From Acetobacter ghanensis (GTDB lineage Bacteria > Pseudomonadota > Alphaproteobacteria > Acetobacterales > Acetobacteraceae), in the NCBI RefSeq assembly GCF_001499675.1, contig NZ_LN609302.1, positions 466,896 through 530,895 of the forward strand: a DNA stretch of 64,000 bases, written 5' to 3'. The translations under genes were made by a program, and so were the position numbers. This document shows, in pieces, positions 47,037-56,142 of the stretch. The notes beneath the pieces were generated by a model, which searched no databases, was not told where the DNA came from, and saw only the letters and a program-made list of their open reading frames with translations. How positions within the stretch are numbered: position 1 is the first letter of the stretch; each line of letters opens with the position of its first letter.

Positions 47037-49268
47037 TTATTGGGGCGTAATGCCCACGACCGGGACCTGCGGAACCCCCTGATCGTTCTTTCGGGCGTCC
47101 ACTTCGCGCTGATAGGTCTCGTTCGCCCTCTTGATGAGGTACTGACGAATGGATTCGATTTCTTCAGGCTTCATGCTCGTGTCAAAGCGGTCCATGCCGT
47201 AAGCGGTCAGCGCGCCGCGGCCCACAACATTGTAGAACGCGTCCTGATGACGGATGGAACCGGACCAACGCAGGTCAGGGAGCACACCGGCCCCTTCACC
47301 GTTGTCACCGTGGCAGGTCTGGCAATAGGTCTGATACTGGAAGTAGCCCTTGGCGGCTTCCTTCGTGTCATATTCCGCAGGCGGCTTGACGGGCAGGAAG
47401 CCCAGTTCGTTCATGGTCGGCAGCTGCGCTTTGCCATCCAGAGAGAACACGGCAATGTAGGAATGGTTGACGGTCCAGCCGGACGTACGGCCCATACCAC
47501 CCATGGAGATCGGGTAGATGCCGCCCCAGCCCACTTCAACCGCAACGTACTGCTTGCCGTTGACGCTGTAGGTCACAGGCGGAGCAATAATGCCGCTCTG
47601 TGCGTCAAACTTGTAAAGGTCAGCACCGTTGGTTGCGTCGTAGGCGTGGAATTCACCGTTGGCGAGGCCCTGGAACAGCAGGTCACCACCAGTTGCCAGA
47701 ACACCACCGTTCCATGGGCCCTTGTGGTCGATCTTCCACACGGTTTCCATCTTCACCGGATCCCATGCGAGCAGTTCGCCGTGCAGGTCCTTCAGGTAAG
47801 CGGAGCGGGCTTCAGGGGTATCAGGCAGGCCGGTCTTGGTCATGTCCAGACCGATGTTCCATGAATCCGGATGCGGTTTGAAGCCGCCAACCTGGTTCTG
47901 GTAACCAAACGGAATCTGGTGCGCAGGCAGGTAGACCAGGTGGGTCTTGGGGCTGTACGCCATAGCCATAAAGTTATGAGCACCCAGCGGGCCGGGAATG
48001 CCGTACCAGAAGTTGCCGTTAAGGGTCCACAGGCCTTCGGGCTTGTAGATCGGGCGACCGGTCAGCGGATCAAGGCCACTGGCCCAGTTTTCGTAAACAT
48101 AGTTCTTACCAGCCAGGAATTCACCCGTCTTGGCGTCCAGAACATAGAAGAAGCCGTTCTTGGGGGCCTGCACAACAACGTGGCGCATTTCACCATTGAT
48201 CGGCATGTCAAGCGTCATGACCTGCTGAACAGAGGTGTAGTCCCACTGGTCCATGGTGGTGGCCTGGAAGTGCCAGACGTATTCGCCCGTTTCCGGCTTG
48301 ACCGCCACAATGCTGCCCAGGAACAGGTTATTCCCGATGCCTTCGGAGCGGTATTTGTAGTTCCAGGGGGAACCGTTACCAACGGCCAGATAGACCAGAT
48401 CGGACACGGGGTCATAGACAATGGAGTCCCACACGGTACCACCACCGCCCTGACGGATCCATGCCCCGTTGGGGCCCCAGGTCTTGTAGGCTTTGGTCAT
48501 CAGAACGTTGTCCGACGCAGCGTGGTCAGGCTCGTTCTTGTTGTTGGGAACCGTGTAGAAGCGCCATTTCAGCTTGCCGGTTTCCGCATCAAAAGCGGAC
48601 ACAAAGCCACGGGCGCCAAATTCTGCACCACCATTACCAATCAGGACCAAGCCTTTGGCAATGCGGACTGCACCGTCAACCGTGTAGGAGCGCTGTTTGC
48701 CCAGGGAGGCATCGGCGGGAATGGTGTTGACTTCCCACGCCTTTTTGCCGGTCTTGGCGTCCAGTGCAATCAGGCGGCCATCAAACGTGCCAAAATAGAC
48801 CTTGCCGTTCCAGTAGCCAGCGCCGCGGTTTACGGTATCGCAGCAGCCTTTGTCGGCAATGTTACCCGGCACCTTCGGGTCGTATTCCCACAGCAGCTTA
48901 CCGGTTGCTGCATCAAGGGCCTTCATTTTGGACCAGTTGGTCGTGGCATACATAATGCCGTCCACAATCAGAGGCGTGCCTTCCTGACCGCGGTTGCTGT
49001 CCAGGTTGAAGTACCAGGCCAGCTTCAGGTTTCCAACGTTGGAGCGGTTGATCTGATCCAGCGGGCTGTAGCGCTGTTCAGAGTAGGTGCGACCATAGGA
49101 CAGCCAGTTTTCGGGGTGCTCATCAGCGTGGATGATGGCTTGTCCCGTGTCACCCTGACTATCGGCGCGGGCAGGGGCTGCTGCGTAAGGTAGGGCAGCG
49201 GCACAGATTGTTCCAGCCGCGAGAATTCCTAGCAGCGAACGTCTCTTGGCGGAGGCGGGGCGGGTCAT
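47037..49268 (-). CDS. adhA: PQQ-dependent alcohol dehydrogenase, large subunit
   Basis: 743 residues from MTRPASAKRRS, preceded by a short extension that I do not include. Type III quinohaemoprotein: signal peptide to about ARAD, an eight-bladed PQQ propeller with W motifs (LDAATGKLLWEYDP, LDAKTGKKAWEV), the vicinal disulfide GCCDT, and a C-terminal heme c domain with CQTCH. It oxidises ethanol to acetaldehyde in the periplasm. The gene precedes adhB with 39 bases between. A TTGACA at 49362-49357 (minus) may be a -35 element, but the -10 is weak. Confidence 0.96.
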   Translation of the reverse strand: MTRPASAKRRSLLGILAAGTICAAALPYAAAPARADSQGDTGQAIIHADEHPENWLSYGRTYSEQRYSPLDQINRSNVGNLKLAWYFNLDSNRGQEGTPLIVDGIMYATTNWSKMKALDAATGKLLWEYDPKVPGNIADKGCCDTVNRGAGYWNGKVYFGTFDGRLIALDAKTGKKAWEVNTIPADASLGKQRSYTVDGAVRIAKGLVLIGNGGAEFGARGFVSAFDAETGKLKWRFYTVPNNKNEPDHAASDNVLMTKAYKTWGPNGAWIRQGGGGTVWDSIVYDPVSDLVYLAVGNGSPWNYKYRSEGIGNNLFLGSIVAVKPETGEYVWHFQATTMDQWDYTSVQQVMTLDMPINGEMRHVVVQAPKNGFFYVLDAKTGEFLAGKNYVYENWASGLDPLTGRPIYKPEGLWTLNGNFWYGIPGPLGAHNFMAMAYSPKTHLVYLPAHQIPFGYQNQVGGFKPHPDSWNIGLDMTKTGLPDTPEARSAYLKDLHGELLAWDPVKMETVWKIDHKGPWNGGVLATGGDLLFQGLANGEFHAYDATNGADLYKFDAQSGIIAPPVTYSVNGKQYVAVEVGWGGIYPISMGGMGRTSGWTVNHSYIAVFSLDGKAQLPTMNELGFLPVKPPAEYDTKEAAKGYFQYQTYCQTCHGDNGEGAGVLPDLRWSGSIRHQDAFYNVVGRGALTAYGMDRFDTSMKPEEIESIRQYLIKRANETYQREVDARKNDQGVPQVPVVGITPQ

Positions 49269-49476
49269 GCGTTCATGTCCTCGACTGTGTATCAAGATGA
49301 GGAAAAATAGAGCCGGAAATCCGGTTTCTCACACATCAGCCAAGGCACGCGCTGTATGTCAATCACGCCAAGAGAATAGCTGCATCCCCACGTATTCGTT
49401 CTTTGTGCGGATCAGGCACACAAAAAATCAGTTCTGGTGCATGAGCAGGCTGGAACAGCCCCACGGAAAGGCAATG

Positions 49477-50038
49477 TTATAACAAATGGACGGGGGGCGT
49501 GAACATATTTGCAAACTGGTATTCCGCCATCACTTCCCAAAAAGGGTTTTCGCGGTTTTTCCCAGTCTTAAACACGGTGAATTCGCAAACTTCTTCTGTT
49601 TGGGCAAAGAGATGGCGGTGGGTTGCAAGCCACAGGTTGCACGCCTGTGGCTCGACATCGGTAATGTCTGCCAGCGCGATACCAGAGGGGAGCAGGGAGC
49701 GGCTTGAAGGCACCCCAGCACGCCGTGCCAGGTTCCGGATTTTCACGGAAAGGTGATCTATAACAGAGGCTTCCACCGTGGCCTCCAGCATGATTCGGTT
49801 CCGTTTCAGAGTCACATCAAAGCCCGTATGCCGAAGCGAGACGGGGGCGGGCATCTGGAGTGAGTACAGAGTCTGGTCCAGTTCCTCCCAGATGGGGGGG
49901 CGTTAAGCGCTCGAAAGCGACCAGGGGCAGATAGAGCTGTGGTGTGGGTTTCCATTTTTTGGATGGGAAAAATTCCTGAAAACCATGCAGGAACAGACGC
50001 ATATCCACCGGGGGTGGAAGACCGGCAATAAGGTGCAT
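49477..50038 (-). pseudogene. 2H-phosphoesterase-like protein, frameshifted at a C7 tract
   Basis: About 186 residues when joined. The start MHLIAGLPPPVDMRLFLHGF and QLYLPLVAFERL resemble the N-half of LigT/ThpR (2'-5' RNA ligase-like) proteins; the C-part has PSGIALADIT. The two HxT/S motifs of active 2H enzymes are degenerate (YLP and IAL), so it may be inactive or a distant fold member. The frame breaks at seven C's (minus strand; G7 at 49894-49900). Six would give LTPPIWEELD and continuity. The start at 50038 has AAGG seven bases upstream. The family assignment is tentative. Confidence 0.55.
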
Positions 50039-50069
50039 ATCTGGCCTTATGACTGGGGGCAGAGCGTGG

Positions 50070-50108
50070 GTAGGCAACAAACTGCACAGATTGTTGGTAG
50101 GTGCCTAC
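50070..50108. repeat. Inverted repeat upstream of the BI-1 gene
   Basis: GTAGGCA (50070-50076) and TGCCTAC (50102-50108) are perfect inverted copies, and ACAA/TTGT extends the pairing inside. It lies 93 bases before the BI-1 start, so it might be an operator or 5' UTR stem. No assigned function. Confidence 0.35.
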
Positions 50109-50200
50109 TTATATGATGTGTCATACCCTTGACGGAAAGACAGGGCAGCCACAAGTATAAAGCAAAGCCAGACCTGTCTGGATAAGGAGAGTAGAAAACC

Positions 50201-50974
50201 ATGTCGTTTAGTCGCGACTACCGTTCCCCCGCATCAGCGTCAGGCTGGAACGATCAGGCCAGTCTGGACGCTGGACTGCGTAGCTACATGCTGCGCGTTT
50301 ACAACTGGATGGCGTCAGGTCTGCTGCTGACCGGCATTGTGGCCTACGCCATTGCCAATACCGGGCTCAGTGGCCTGTTCTTTCAGGTCTTCCAGACTGC
50401 CGCAGGTCCATTGCCGCGCCCCACATTGCTGGGTGATGTGGCTATGTTGTCCCCGTTGGCGTTTGTGCTGGTCATGTCGTTCGGGATCAATCGTTTGTCC
50501 CTTCAGGGGGCACAGGCGCTATTCTGGGCGTTCTGTGCGGCCATGGGGGCCAGTCTGGCCAGTGTGTTTGTCATTTATACGGGCACATCCATTGTGCGCG
50601 TGTTTTTGGTAACGGCCTGCATGTTCGGGGCGACTTCCCTGTGGGGCTATGTCACCAAGGCCAATCTGCTGCAGTTCGGATCGTTCCTGATGATGGGGCT
50701 TTTTGGACTGGTGATTGCCGGATTGGTGAACCTCTTCCTCAAGAGTCCGACGGTGTACTATCTCTATAGCATCGTGGGTGTCTTCATCTTTACGGCGTTC
50801 AGCGCCTTTGATGCCCAGCGGATTCGGGTGACTTACCCGCAGTTGGCGGCCTATGAAGGCCCGGAAATGACAGCAAAGCGCAGTGTGTACGATGCGCTGA
50901 GCCTTTACCTTAACTTTATCAACCTGTTTCAGTTCCTGTTGCAGTTCATGGGGGTCCGCAACTCCAGCGACTGA
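50201..50974 (+). CDS. Bax inhibitor-1/YccA family membrane protein
   Basis: 257 residues with seven hydrophobic helices. The family end of BI-1/YccA is present: FSAFDAQRIRVTYPQ (conserved Asp pair region), then YDALSLYLNFINLFQFLLQFMG. Relatives are pH-sensitive calcium leak channels or FtsH modulators. The start has GGAGAG upstream. A terminator follows at 51021. Confidence 0.93.
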   Translation: MSFSRDYRSPASASGWNDQASLDAGLRSYMLRVYNWMASGLLLTGIVAYAIANTGLSGLFFQVFQTAAGPLPRPTLLGDVAMLSPLAFVLVMSFGINRLSLQGAQALFWAFCAAMGASLASVFVIYTGTSIVRVFLVTACMFGATSLWGYVTKANLLQFGSFLMMGLFGLVIAGLVNLFLKSPTVYYLYSIVGVFIFTAFSAFDAQRIRVTYPQLAAYEGPEMTAKRSVYDALSLYLNFINLFQFLLQFMGVRNSSD

Positions 50975-51020
50975 TCCTCTACCCATAGAGTCCTCCAGAG
51001 CGATCTGGTTCTATGAAGGG

Positions 51021-51050
51021 AAGCCCGGCCTGTTATGGCCGGGCTTTTTT
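51021..51050 (+). terminator. Intrinsic terminator after the BI-1 gene
   Basis: Stem AAGCCCGGCC/GGCCGGGCTT with a six-base TGTTAT loop and a T tail (51045-51050). Confidence 0.95.
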
Positions 51051-51193
51051 GTATGGGCAGTCATGCTTGCTTCGAATGCAGACATGAAAAACGAGAATGG
51101 GTGCAAAAATGGTCCTGATTTCAATTCTTTAAGTTGTAACAGGGATGTGAGATTTTGTGTGCTCTCTAACAATATGAAATTTCAGACTAAATT

Positions 51194-51223
51194 TTGCCAT
51201 TATTGGAAATTTTGAAATATAAT
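51194..51223 (+). promoter_or_regulatory. Putative promoter of the quinol oxidase operon
   Basis: TTGCCA (51194-51199), an 18-base spacer, then a perfect TATAAT (51218-51223) in an AT-rich stretch unlike the rest of the window. Transcription would start near 51230, giving a 5' leader of about 350 bases before the subunit II gene. The non-coding stretch 50975-51577 holds the BI-1 terminator, this promoter and a small ORF. Confidence 0.6.
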
Positions 51224-51404
51224 GAAACATTCCGTGATGACGCATTTCCCCCATCCAGACGCCTCAAAAGTAGGCAAATGCCATGCCGAAAATGGCTAAC
51301 TGATTGTGACGAAAGGCAGATGGAACTTTTCTGACGTTTGAGAATCCGCCCGTAGGGAATAAAGTAGGCGCAATGCGTTTCCGCCGAGCTTGGGGGGCTG
51401 CATC

Positions 51405-51581
51405 GTGAGCAACAGATTTCGGGTATCCATCTTGGATGGCCAAAATGTGTTGCAGGTGCGGAACAGAAAGGGCTCCCTAGGCCGGGACGCGGTTTTTCTT
51501 GCTGTTGTCAGGCTTCTGTGGCAGCAGGGCAAAAGTCTTTGTGAGGCTAAGTTGATGTCAGAACCAAGAGGCGTGCGATGA
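51405..51581 (+). CDS. Possible small ORF overlapping the oxidase operon start
   Basis: 58 codons from GTG at 51405 (an upstream TTG at 51390 is also in frame), ending TGA at 51579-51581. The stop overlaps the subunit II ATG as ATGA, an arrangement typical of coupled genes. The sequence (VSILDGQNVLQVRNRKG) matches no family I know. It may be a coupled leader peptide or chance. Confidence 0.3.
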   Translation: MSNRFRVSILDGQNVLQVRNRKGSLGRDAVFLAVVRLLWQQGKSLCEAKLMSEPRGVR

Positions 51582-52504
51582 AAAACAAGTTACTGGCGAG
51601 AACGGCGCGATTGGGCGGCCTATCGTCAGCGTTGCTGCTTGCCGGGTGCGAACTAGACGTTCTGGACCCGAAAGGCCCGGTGGGAGAGGGGGTTAAATCT
51701 CTTATTACCACCTCTGTGATCGCAATGCTGATCGTAGTGGTTCCGACCATTATTCTGACACTGTGGTTCGCCTGGCAGTATCGCCAGTCCAACACAAGTG
51801 CCGAATATCTGCCGAAATGGAGCCATTCCAACAAGATTGAAGTGGTGATCTGGGGCGTTCCGTCTCTGATTATTCTGTTTCTGGCAGTGATCACCTACCA
51901 GACCTGTCATTCTCTGGACCCCTACAAGCCGCTTGAGGCAGAAGCCAATACCAAGCCGCTGCATGTTCAGGTTGTGGCGCAGGATTGGAAATGGCTGTTC
52001 ATTTACCCCGAACAGGGAATTGCAACAGTTAATCAGCTGGCTATGCCGGTCAATACGCCTGTTGATTTCGACATCACCTCTGATTCCGTGATGAACTCGT
52101 TCTTCATCCCGCGTCTTGGTTCCATGATTTATGCAATGGCAGGCATGCAGACCCAGCTTCATCTGCTGGCAAGCGAGCCGGGCGATTACATGGGTGAATC
52201 CGCCAACTACAGTGGGCGTGGTTTCTCGGACATGCGCTTCCACGCTCTGGCGATGAGCAATGATGAGTTCAATGCCTGGGTCGAAAAGGTGCGTGCATCT
52301 TCCGAACAGCTGGATAGCCAGACCTATCCTAAACTGGCTGCACCAAGCGAAGCGAACCCCGTCGAATATTTCGCGCATGTTGAACCCGGCATGTTCAACA
52401 CGATCGTTGCCAAATACAACAACGGCATGGTCATGGACAAAAGCACTGGCAAAATGATTCAGGTGCAGCAGTCCGCGATGTCCGACATGAATATGAAGGA
52501 ATAG
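51578..52504 (+). CDS. cyoA: Ubiquinol oxidase subunit II
   Basis: 308 residues. Lipoprotein-type signal with lipobox LLLAGC (Cys24), two membrane helices ([40 protein letters not shown]), then a cupredoxin domain with [10 protein letters not shown] but lacking the CuA Cys-His set, as in quinol oxidases. Order II-I-III-IV matches cyoABCD, and cyaABCD (cytochrome a1/ba) of A. aceti. The heme type cannot be read from sequence. Confidence 0.94.
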   Translation: MKNKLLARTARLGGLSSALLLAGCELDVLDPKGPVGEGVKSLITTSVIAMLIVVVPTIILTLWFAWQYRQSNTSAEYLPKWSHSNKIEVVIWGVPSLIILFLAVITYQTCHSLDPYKPLEAEANTKPLHVQVVAQDWKWLFIYPEQGIATVNQLAMPVNTPVDFDITSDSVMNSFFIPRLGSMIYAMAGMQTQLHLLASEPGDYMGESANYSGRGFSDMRFHALAMSNDEFNAWVEKVRASSEQLDSQTYPKLAAPSEANPVEYFAHVEPGMFNTIVAKYNNGMVMDKSTGKMIQVQQSAMSDMNMKE

Positions 52505-52509
52505 GATCT

Positions 52510-54501
52510 ATGCTAGGGAGACTATCGCTTTCGGCCATCCCGTTGGATGTGCCGATCCTAGTAGGTACGTTCATCGGCGTTCTCATTGTCGGTGTCGCGG
52601 TACTGGGACTGATTACTTATTACGGCAAGTGGGGCTACCTCTGGAAAGAGTGGTTTACCTCTGTCGATCACAAGCGTCTGGCTGTCATGTACATTGTACT
52701 GGCGCTGGTTGCTCTGGCCCGCGGTTTTGCGGACGCCATCATGATGCGTACCCAGCTTGCGCTGGCTTACGCAGGTAACCCCGGTTATCTGCCCCCGCAT
52801 CACTATGACCAGATCTTCTCCGCTCACGGGACGATCATGATCTTCTTCCTGGCCATGGCGTTCATGACCGGTCTGTTCAACTTCATTGTGCCGCTGCAGA
52901 TTGGCGCACGTGACGTGGCTTACCCGTTCCTGAACAACCTGAGCTTCTGGATGACGGCTGTTGCGTTCATGCTGGTGAACATCTCCCTGTTCATTGGTGA
53001 GTTCTCACAGTGCGGCTGGCTGGCTTATCCCCCGCTGTCCGAAATGCAGTTCAGCCCGGGCGTGGGTGTTGACTACTATATCTGGGCTATCCAGATCTCT
53101 GGTGTCGGTACGCTGCTGACTGGTGTGAACTTCTTCGTAACCATCGTTAAGATGCGCGCTCCGGGCATGTCCTGGATGAAGATGCCCGTGTTCACCTGGA
53201 CGGCTTTCTGCTCCTCCATCCTGATCATGGCTACCTTCCCCGTGCTGACGGTTGCTGTCGCCCTTCTGGGTCTGGACCGTTACTTCGGTATGCACTTCTT
53301 CACCAATGATGGTGGCGGCAACCAGATGCTGTACCTGAACCTGATTTGGGCTTGGGGGCATCCGGAAGTTTATATTCTGGTCATTCCTGCTTTTGGTGTG
53401 TTCTCCGAAGTTGTGCCGGCCTTCTCTGGCAAGCCGCTCTTTGGTTACAACACCATGGTTTATGCGACCTGCTCCATTATGGTGCTGTCCTTCCTTGTGT
53501 GGGTGCATCACTTCTTCACCATGGGCGCTGGTCCGGACGTGAATGCCTTCTTCGGCATCGCAACCATGATCATCTCCATCCCGACCGGTGTTAAGCTCTT
53601 TAACTGGCTGTTCACCATGTATAAGGGTCGCATCCAGTACCATGCTTGCATGTATTGGGCTGTTGGCTTCATGGTGGTGTTCACCATCGGTGGTATGACC
53701 GGTGTTATGATGGCCATCCCCGGTTCTGACTTTGTGCTGCATAACAGTCTGTTCCTGATTGCTCACTTCCATAACGTGATTATCGGTGGTGTGTACTTCG
53801 GTTACATCTGTGGCATGAACTTCTGGGCTCCGAAGGTTCTTGGCTTCAAAATGAACGAAGCTTGGGGCATCCGCGCCTTCTGGTTCTGGCTGGTTGGCTT
53901 CTTCTTTGCCTTTATGCCGCTGTATGTCCTCGGTTTCGAAGGCATGACCCGTCGTATGAACCACTATGACAACCCGGCTTGGCATCCTTGGATGCTGATC
54001 GCTGAAGTTGGCGCAGTGCTCATCCTGTTCGGTGTTGTTTGCCAGCTGGTGCAGATTTACGTCTCCATCCGTGACTGCAACCTGCCGGAAAACCGCGACG
54101 TAACGGGCGATCCTTGGAACGGCCGTACGCTGGAATGGTCCACTTCTTCTCCTCCGCCGGTGTATAACTACGCCATTGTCCCGCATGTTAGCTCTCTTGA
54201 TGCTTATATGCACGACAAGGAAAACGGCATTGATACCCGTCAGGCTGGCGGCCAGTATGAAGCAATCCATATGCCGAAAAACACGGCAGCTGGTATTACA
54301 TGCGGTGCCTTCGCCCTGATCTTCGGTTTTGCTGCTGTGTGGTACATCTGGTGGCTGGCAGCCATTGGCCTTGTGGGCGTGATCGGTACGGTCATTGCAC
54401 GCAGCGCTAACAAGGATATTGATTACTATATCCCTGCCGAAGAGGTTGCCCGGATCGAAAACGAGCACACCCGTAAACTGATGGCACAGGCAGCAGAATA
54501 A
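52510..54501 (+). CDS. cyoB: Ubiquinol oxidase subunit I
   Basis: 663 residues, the CyoB length. Heme-copper oxidase catalytic subunit with about 15 membrane helices. Metal ligands are visible: [16 protein letters not shown] (low-spin heme His), the [17 protein letters not shown]uB-His/Tyr region, [10 protein letters not shown] (two CuB His) and [11 protein letters not shown] (heme His pair). It reduces O2 to water and pumps protons. It starts five bases after subunit II and overlaps subunit III by one base. Confidence 0.97.
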   Translation: MLGRLSLSAIPLDVPILVGTFIGVLIVGVAVLGLITYYGKWGYLWKEWFTSVDHKRLAVMYIVLALVALARGFADAIMMRTQLALAYAGNPGYLPPHHYDQIFSAHGTIMIFFLAMAFMTGLFNFIVPLQIGARDVAYPFLNNLSFWMTAVAFMLVNISLFIGEFSQCGWLAYPPLSEMQFSPGVGVDYYIWAIQISGVGTLLTGVNFFVTIVKMRAPGMSWMKMPVFTWTAFCSSILIMATFPVLTVAVALLGLDRYFGMHFFTNDGGGNQMLYLNLIWAWGHPEVYILVIPAFGVFSEVVPAFSGKPLFGYNTMVYATCSIMVLSFLVWVHHFFTMGAGPDVNAFFGIATMIISIPTGVKLFNWLFTMYKGRIQYHACMYWAVGFMVVFTIGGMTGVMMAIPGSDFVLHNSLFLIAHFHNVIIGGVYFGYICGMNFWAPKVLGFKMNEAWGIRAFWFWLVGFFFAFMPLYVLGFEGMTRRMNHYDNPAWHPWMLIAEVGAVLILFGVVCQLVQIYVSIRDCNLPENRDVTGDPWNGRTLEWSTSSPPPVYNYAIVPHVSSLDAYMHDKENGIDTRQAGGQYEAIHMPKNTAAGITCGAFALIFGFAAVWYIWWLAAIGLVGVIGTVIARSANKDIDYYIPAEEVARIENEHTRKLMAQAAE

Positions 54502-55106
54502 TGGCACAGAACACAACTGTACCGACCGCAGGCCACGACGAACATCATCACGAATCTCCGGTGGTGTTCGGGTTCTGGGTCTATCTGATGACGGACTGCA
54601 TTATCTTTGGCTCTCTGTTCGCCACGTTTGCAGTTCTGCGTAACCAGTTCAATGGTGGGCCAACCCCACACGAACTGTTTGAGTTTGGTGGGCTTGGGCT
54701 GGAAACAGCCCTCCTGCTTCTCTCTTCCATTACTTATGGGTTCGGCATGATTGCCGCCCATAAGACCCAGATCAGCAAGGTTATCCTGTGGCTTGGCGTC
54801 ACATTCCTTCTTGGTCTTGGGTTCGTTGGTCTGGAGCTGCGTGAATTCGCACACATGATCGCCGAGGGCGCTGGCCCGGATCGCAGTGCATTCCTGTCTG
54901 CGTTCTTCACGCTGGTTTCCACCCACGGTCTGCATGTGACGTGTGGTCTGATCTGGATTGTTACCCTGATGGTTCAGCTGATGGGGACAACTGAAATTCC
55001 GGAACGCATGATGAACAAGCTCACTTGCCTGAGCCTGTTCTGGCACTTCCTGGATATCGTCTGGATCTGTGTTTTCACCTATGTCTATCTGGCGAGCATG
55101 ATCTGA
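54501..55106 (+). CDS. cyoC: Ubiquinol oxidase subunit III
   Basis: 201 residues with five membrane helices. CyoC/CoxC family: VFGFWVYLMTDCIIFGSLFATF near the start, GFVGLELREFAHMI with the conserved Glu, and STHGLHVTCGLIWI. It overlaps the stop of subunit I and the start of subunit IV. It stabilises the core and its proton pathway. Confidence 0.95.
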   Translation: MAQNTTVPTAGHDEHHHESPVVFGFWVYLMTDCIIFGSLFATFAVLRNQFNGGPTPHELFEFGGLGLETALLLLSSITYGFGMIAAHKTQISKVILWLGVTFLLGLGFVGLELREFAHMIAEGAGPDRSAFLSAFFTLVSTHGLHVTCGLIWIVTLMVQLMGTTEIPERMMNKLTCLSLFWHFLDIVWICVFTYVYLASMI

Positions 55107-55438
55107 TGAGCAATCCGAACACATCCTCCTCGGGCGAGAGCCACGGTAGCGTATCTTCGTACCTTATCGGCTTTGTTCTTGCCGTTATCCTGACGGTCCT
55201 GTCGTTTGGTGTGGTGATGAGCCACAGCCTTGCGCCAACCGGCACCATGGCTGCGCTTTCCATTCTGGCACTTGTTCAGGTTCTGGTGCATCTGCACTAC
55301 TTCCTGCACATGGGTAGCGGCTCGGAAGCACGTTGGAACAACATTGCGTTTGTTTTCACCGTTGCATTCGTGTCCATCCTTATTGTCGGTACGGTCTTCA
55401 TCATGGCCAACACGTCCATGAACATGATGTCTCGCTGA
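55106..55438 (+). CDS. cyoD: Ubiquinol oxidase subunit IV
   Basis: 110 residues with three membrane helices (YLIGFVLAVILTVLSFGVV; ALSILALVQVLVHLHYFLHM; IAFVFTVAFVSILIVGTVFI). The QVLVHLHYFLHM motif is typical of CyoD. The TGATG overlap with subunit III favours the 55106 start. Last gene of the operon, followed by a terminator. Confidence 0.94.
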   Translation: MSNPNTSSSGESHGSVSSYLIGFVLAVILTVLSFGVVMSHSLAPTGTMAALSILALVQVLVHLHYFLHMGSGSEARWNNIAFVFTVAFVSILIVGTVFIMANTSMNMMSR

Positions 55439-55489
55439 TATCATGGAGGCTTTGTGGCTCTGACTTCGGTTAGGGTTGCAGCCAGCAGC

Positions 55490-55527
55490 AAAAAACCCCC
55501 GGGGCTTTGGCTCCGGGGGTTTTTTTG
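55490..55527 (+). terminator. Intrinsic terminator of the oxidase operon
   Basis: Stem ACCCCCGG/CCGGGGGT with A6 before it and T7 after it (55495-55520 plus tail), just after cyoD. Confidence 0.94.
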
Positions 55528-55584
55528 TTGTGTTGGTTTGGGGGGCCGCCTCGTTAGAGTGATGGCTGTATCGGTCTGGGGCAT

Positions 55585-55617
55585 AAAAAAAGGCACCGGG
55601 ATGTCCGGTGCCTTTTC
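55585..55617 (-). terminator. Terminator of the ferredoxin gene
   Basis: Stem AAAAGGCACCGG/CCGGTGCCTTTT around GATGT. On the minus strand a T7 run follows, ending fdxA; it lies 28 bases after the fdxA stop. Confidence 0.92.
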
Positions 55618-55644
55618 TGTAGGGAGCCTGTTGTTGTGGCAGGC

Positions 55645-55977
55645 TTAGTCTTTGTGTGGCTCGGGGGAAAGAAGCTCGGCCTTGTTGGGCTTGTCCTTCC
55701 ACTCTTCCGCATCTGCAGGCGCTGTGCCCTTGCGTGTGATGTTAGGCCACTGGCTGGCGTATTTTGCGTTGATTTCTGCCCACGCTGCTGAACGGTCATC
55801 GCTGTCGGGGAAAATGGCTTCAGCGGGGCATTCAGGTTCGCACACGCCACAGTCAATGCACTCATCCGGGTTGATAACCAGAAAATTTTCACCGGCGTAG
55901 AAGCAGTCAACGGGGCAGACTTCCACACAGTCCATGAATTTGCAGCGGATGCAGTTTTCAGTGACCACGTAGGTCAT
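55645..55977 (-). CDS. fdxA: 7Fe ferredoxin (FdxA)
   Basis: 110 residues from [13 protein letters not shown]. The first cluster comes from [18 protein letters not shown], the second from [16 protein letters not shown], together giving a 3Fe-4S and a 4Fe-4S site. The long C-terminal tail ([22 protein letters not shown]) is normal for this family. Electron carrier; its partner is not identified here. A longer frame opens at 56058, but the conserved start is at 55977. Confidence 0.95.
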   Translation of the reverse strand: MTYVVTENCIRCKFMDCVEVCPVDCFYAGENFLVINPDECIDCGVCEPECPAEAIFPDSDDRSAAWAEINAKYASQWPNITRKGTAPADAEEWKDKPNKAELLSPEPHKD

Positions 55978-56142
55978 TGCCATCTCCGAAATTATCTGGC
56001 GGTCGAGGGGGGCTCGCCGCGTGGGGTCAGATGGCCAACCAGCCGGTCGTGCCACCAAGGATGGCGCAGATATGATGGGGTTTTTGCCCTATGGCAACCC
56101 GCTTGCACGAAAGGGCGCACTTCGGTAGCGGCAGGGCTGCTC

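Noticed and set aside
47871..49193. 440-codon plus-strand frame opposite adhA
   Set aside because: Antisense shadow; AdhA PQQ and heme motifs are on the minus strand.
53005..54516. 503-codon minus-strand frame opposite cyoB
   Set aside because: His/Glu/Asn-rich shadow of a strongly biased gene; subunit I motifs are on the plus strand.
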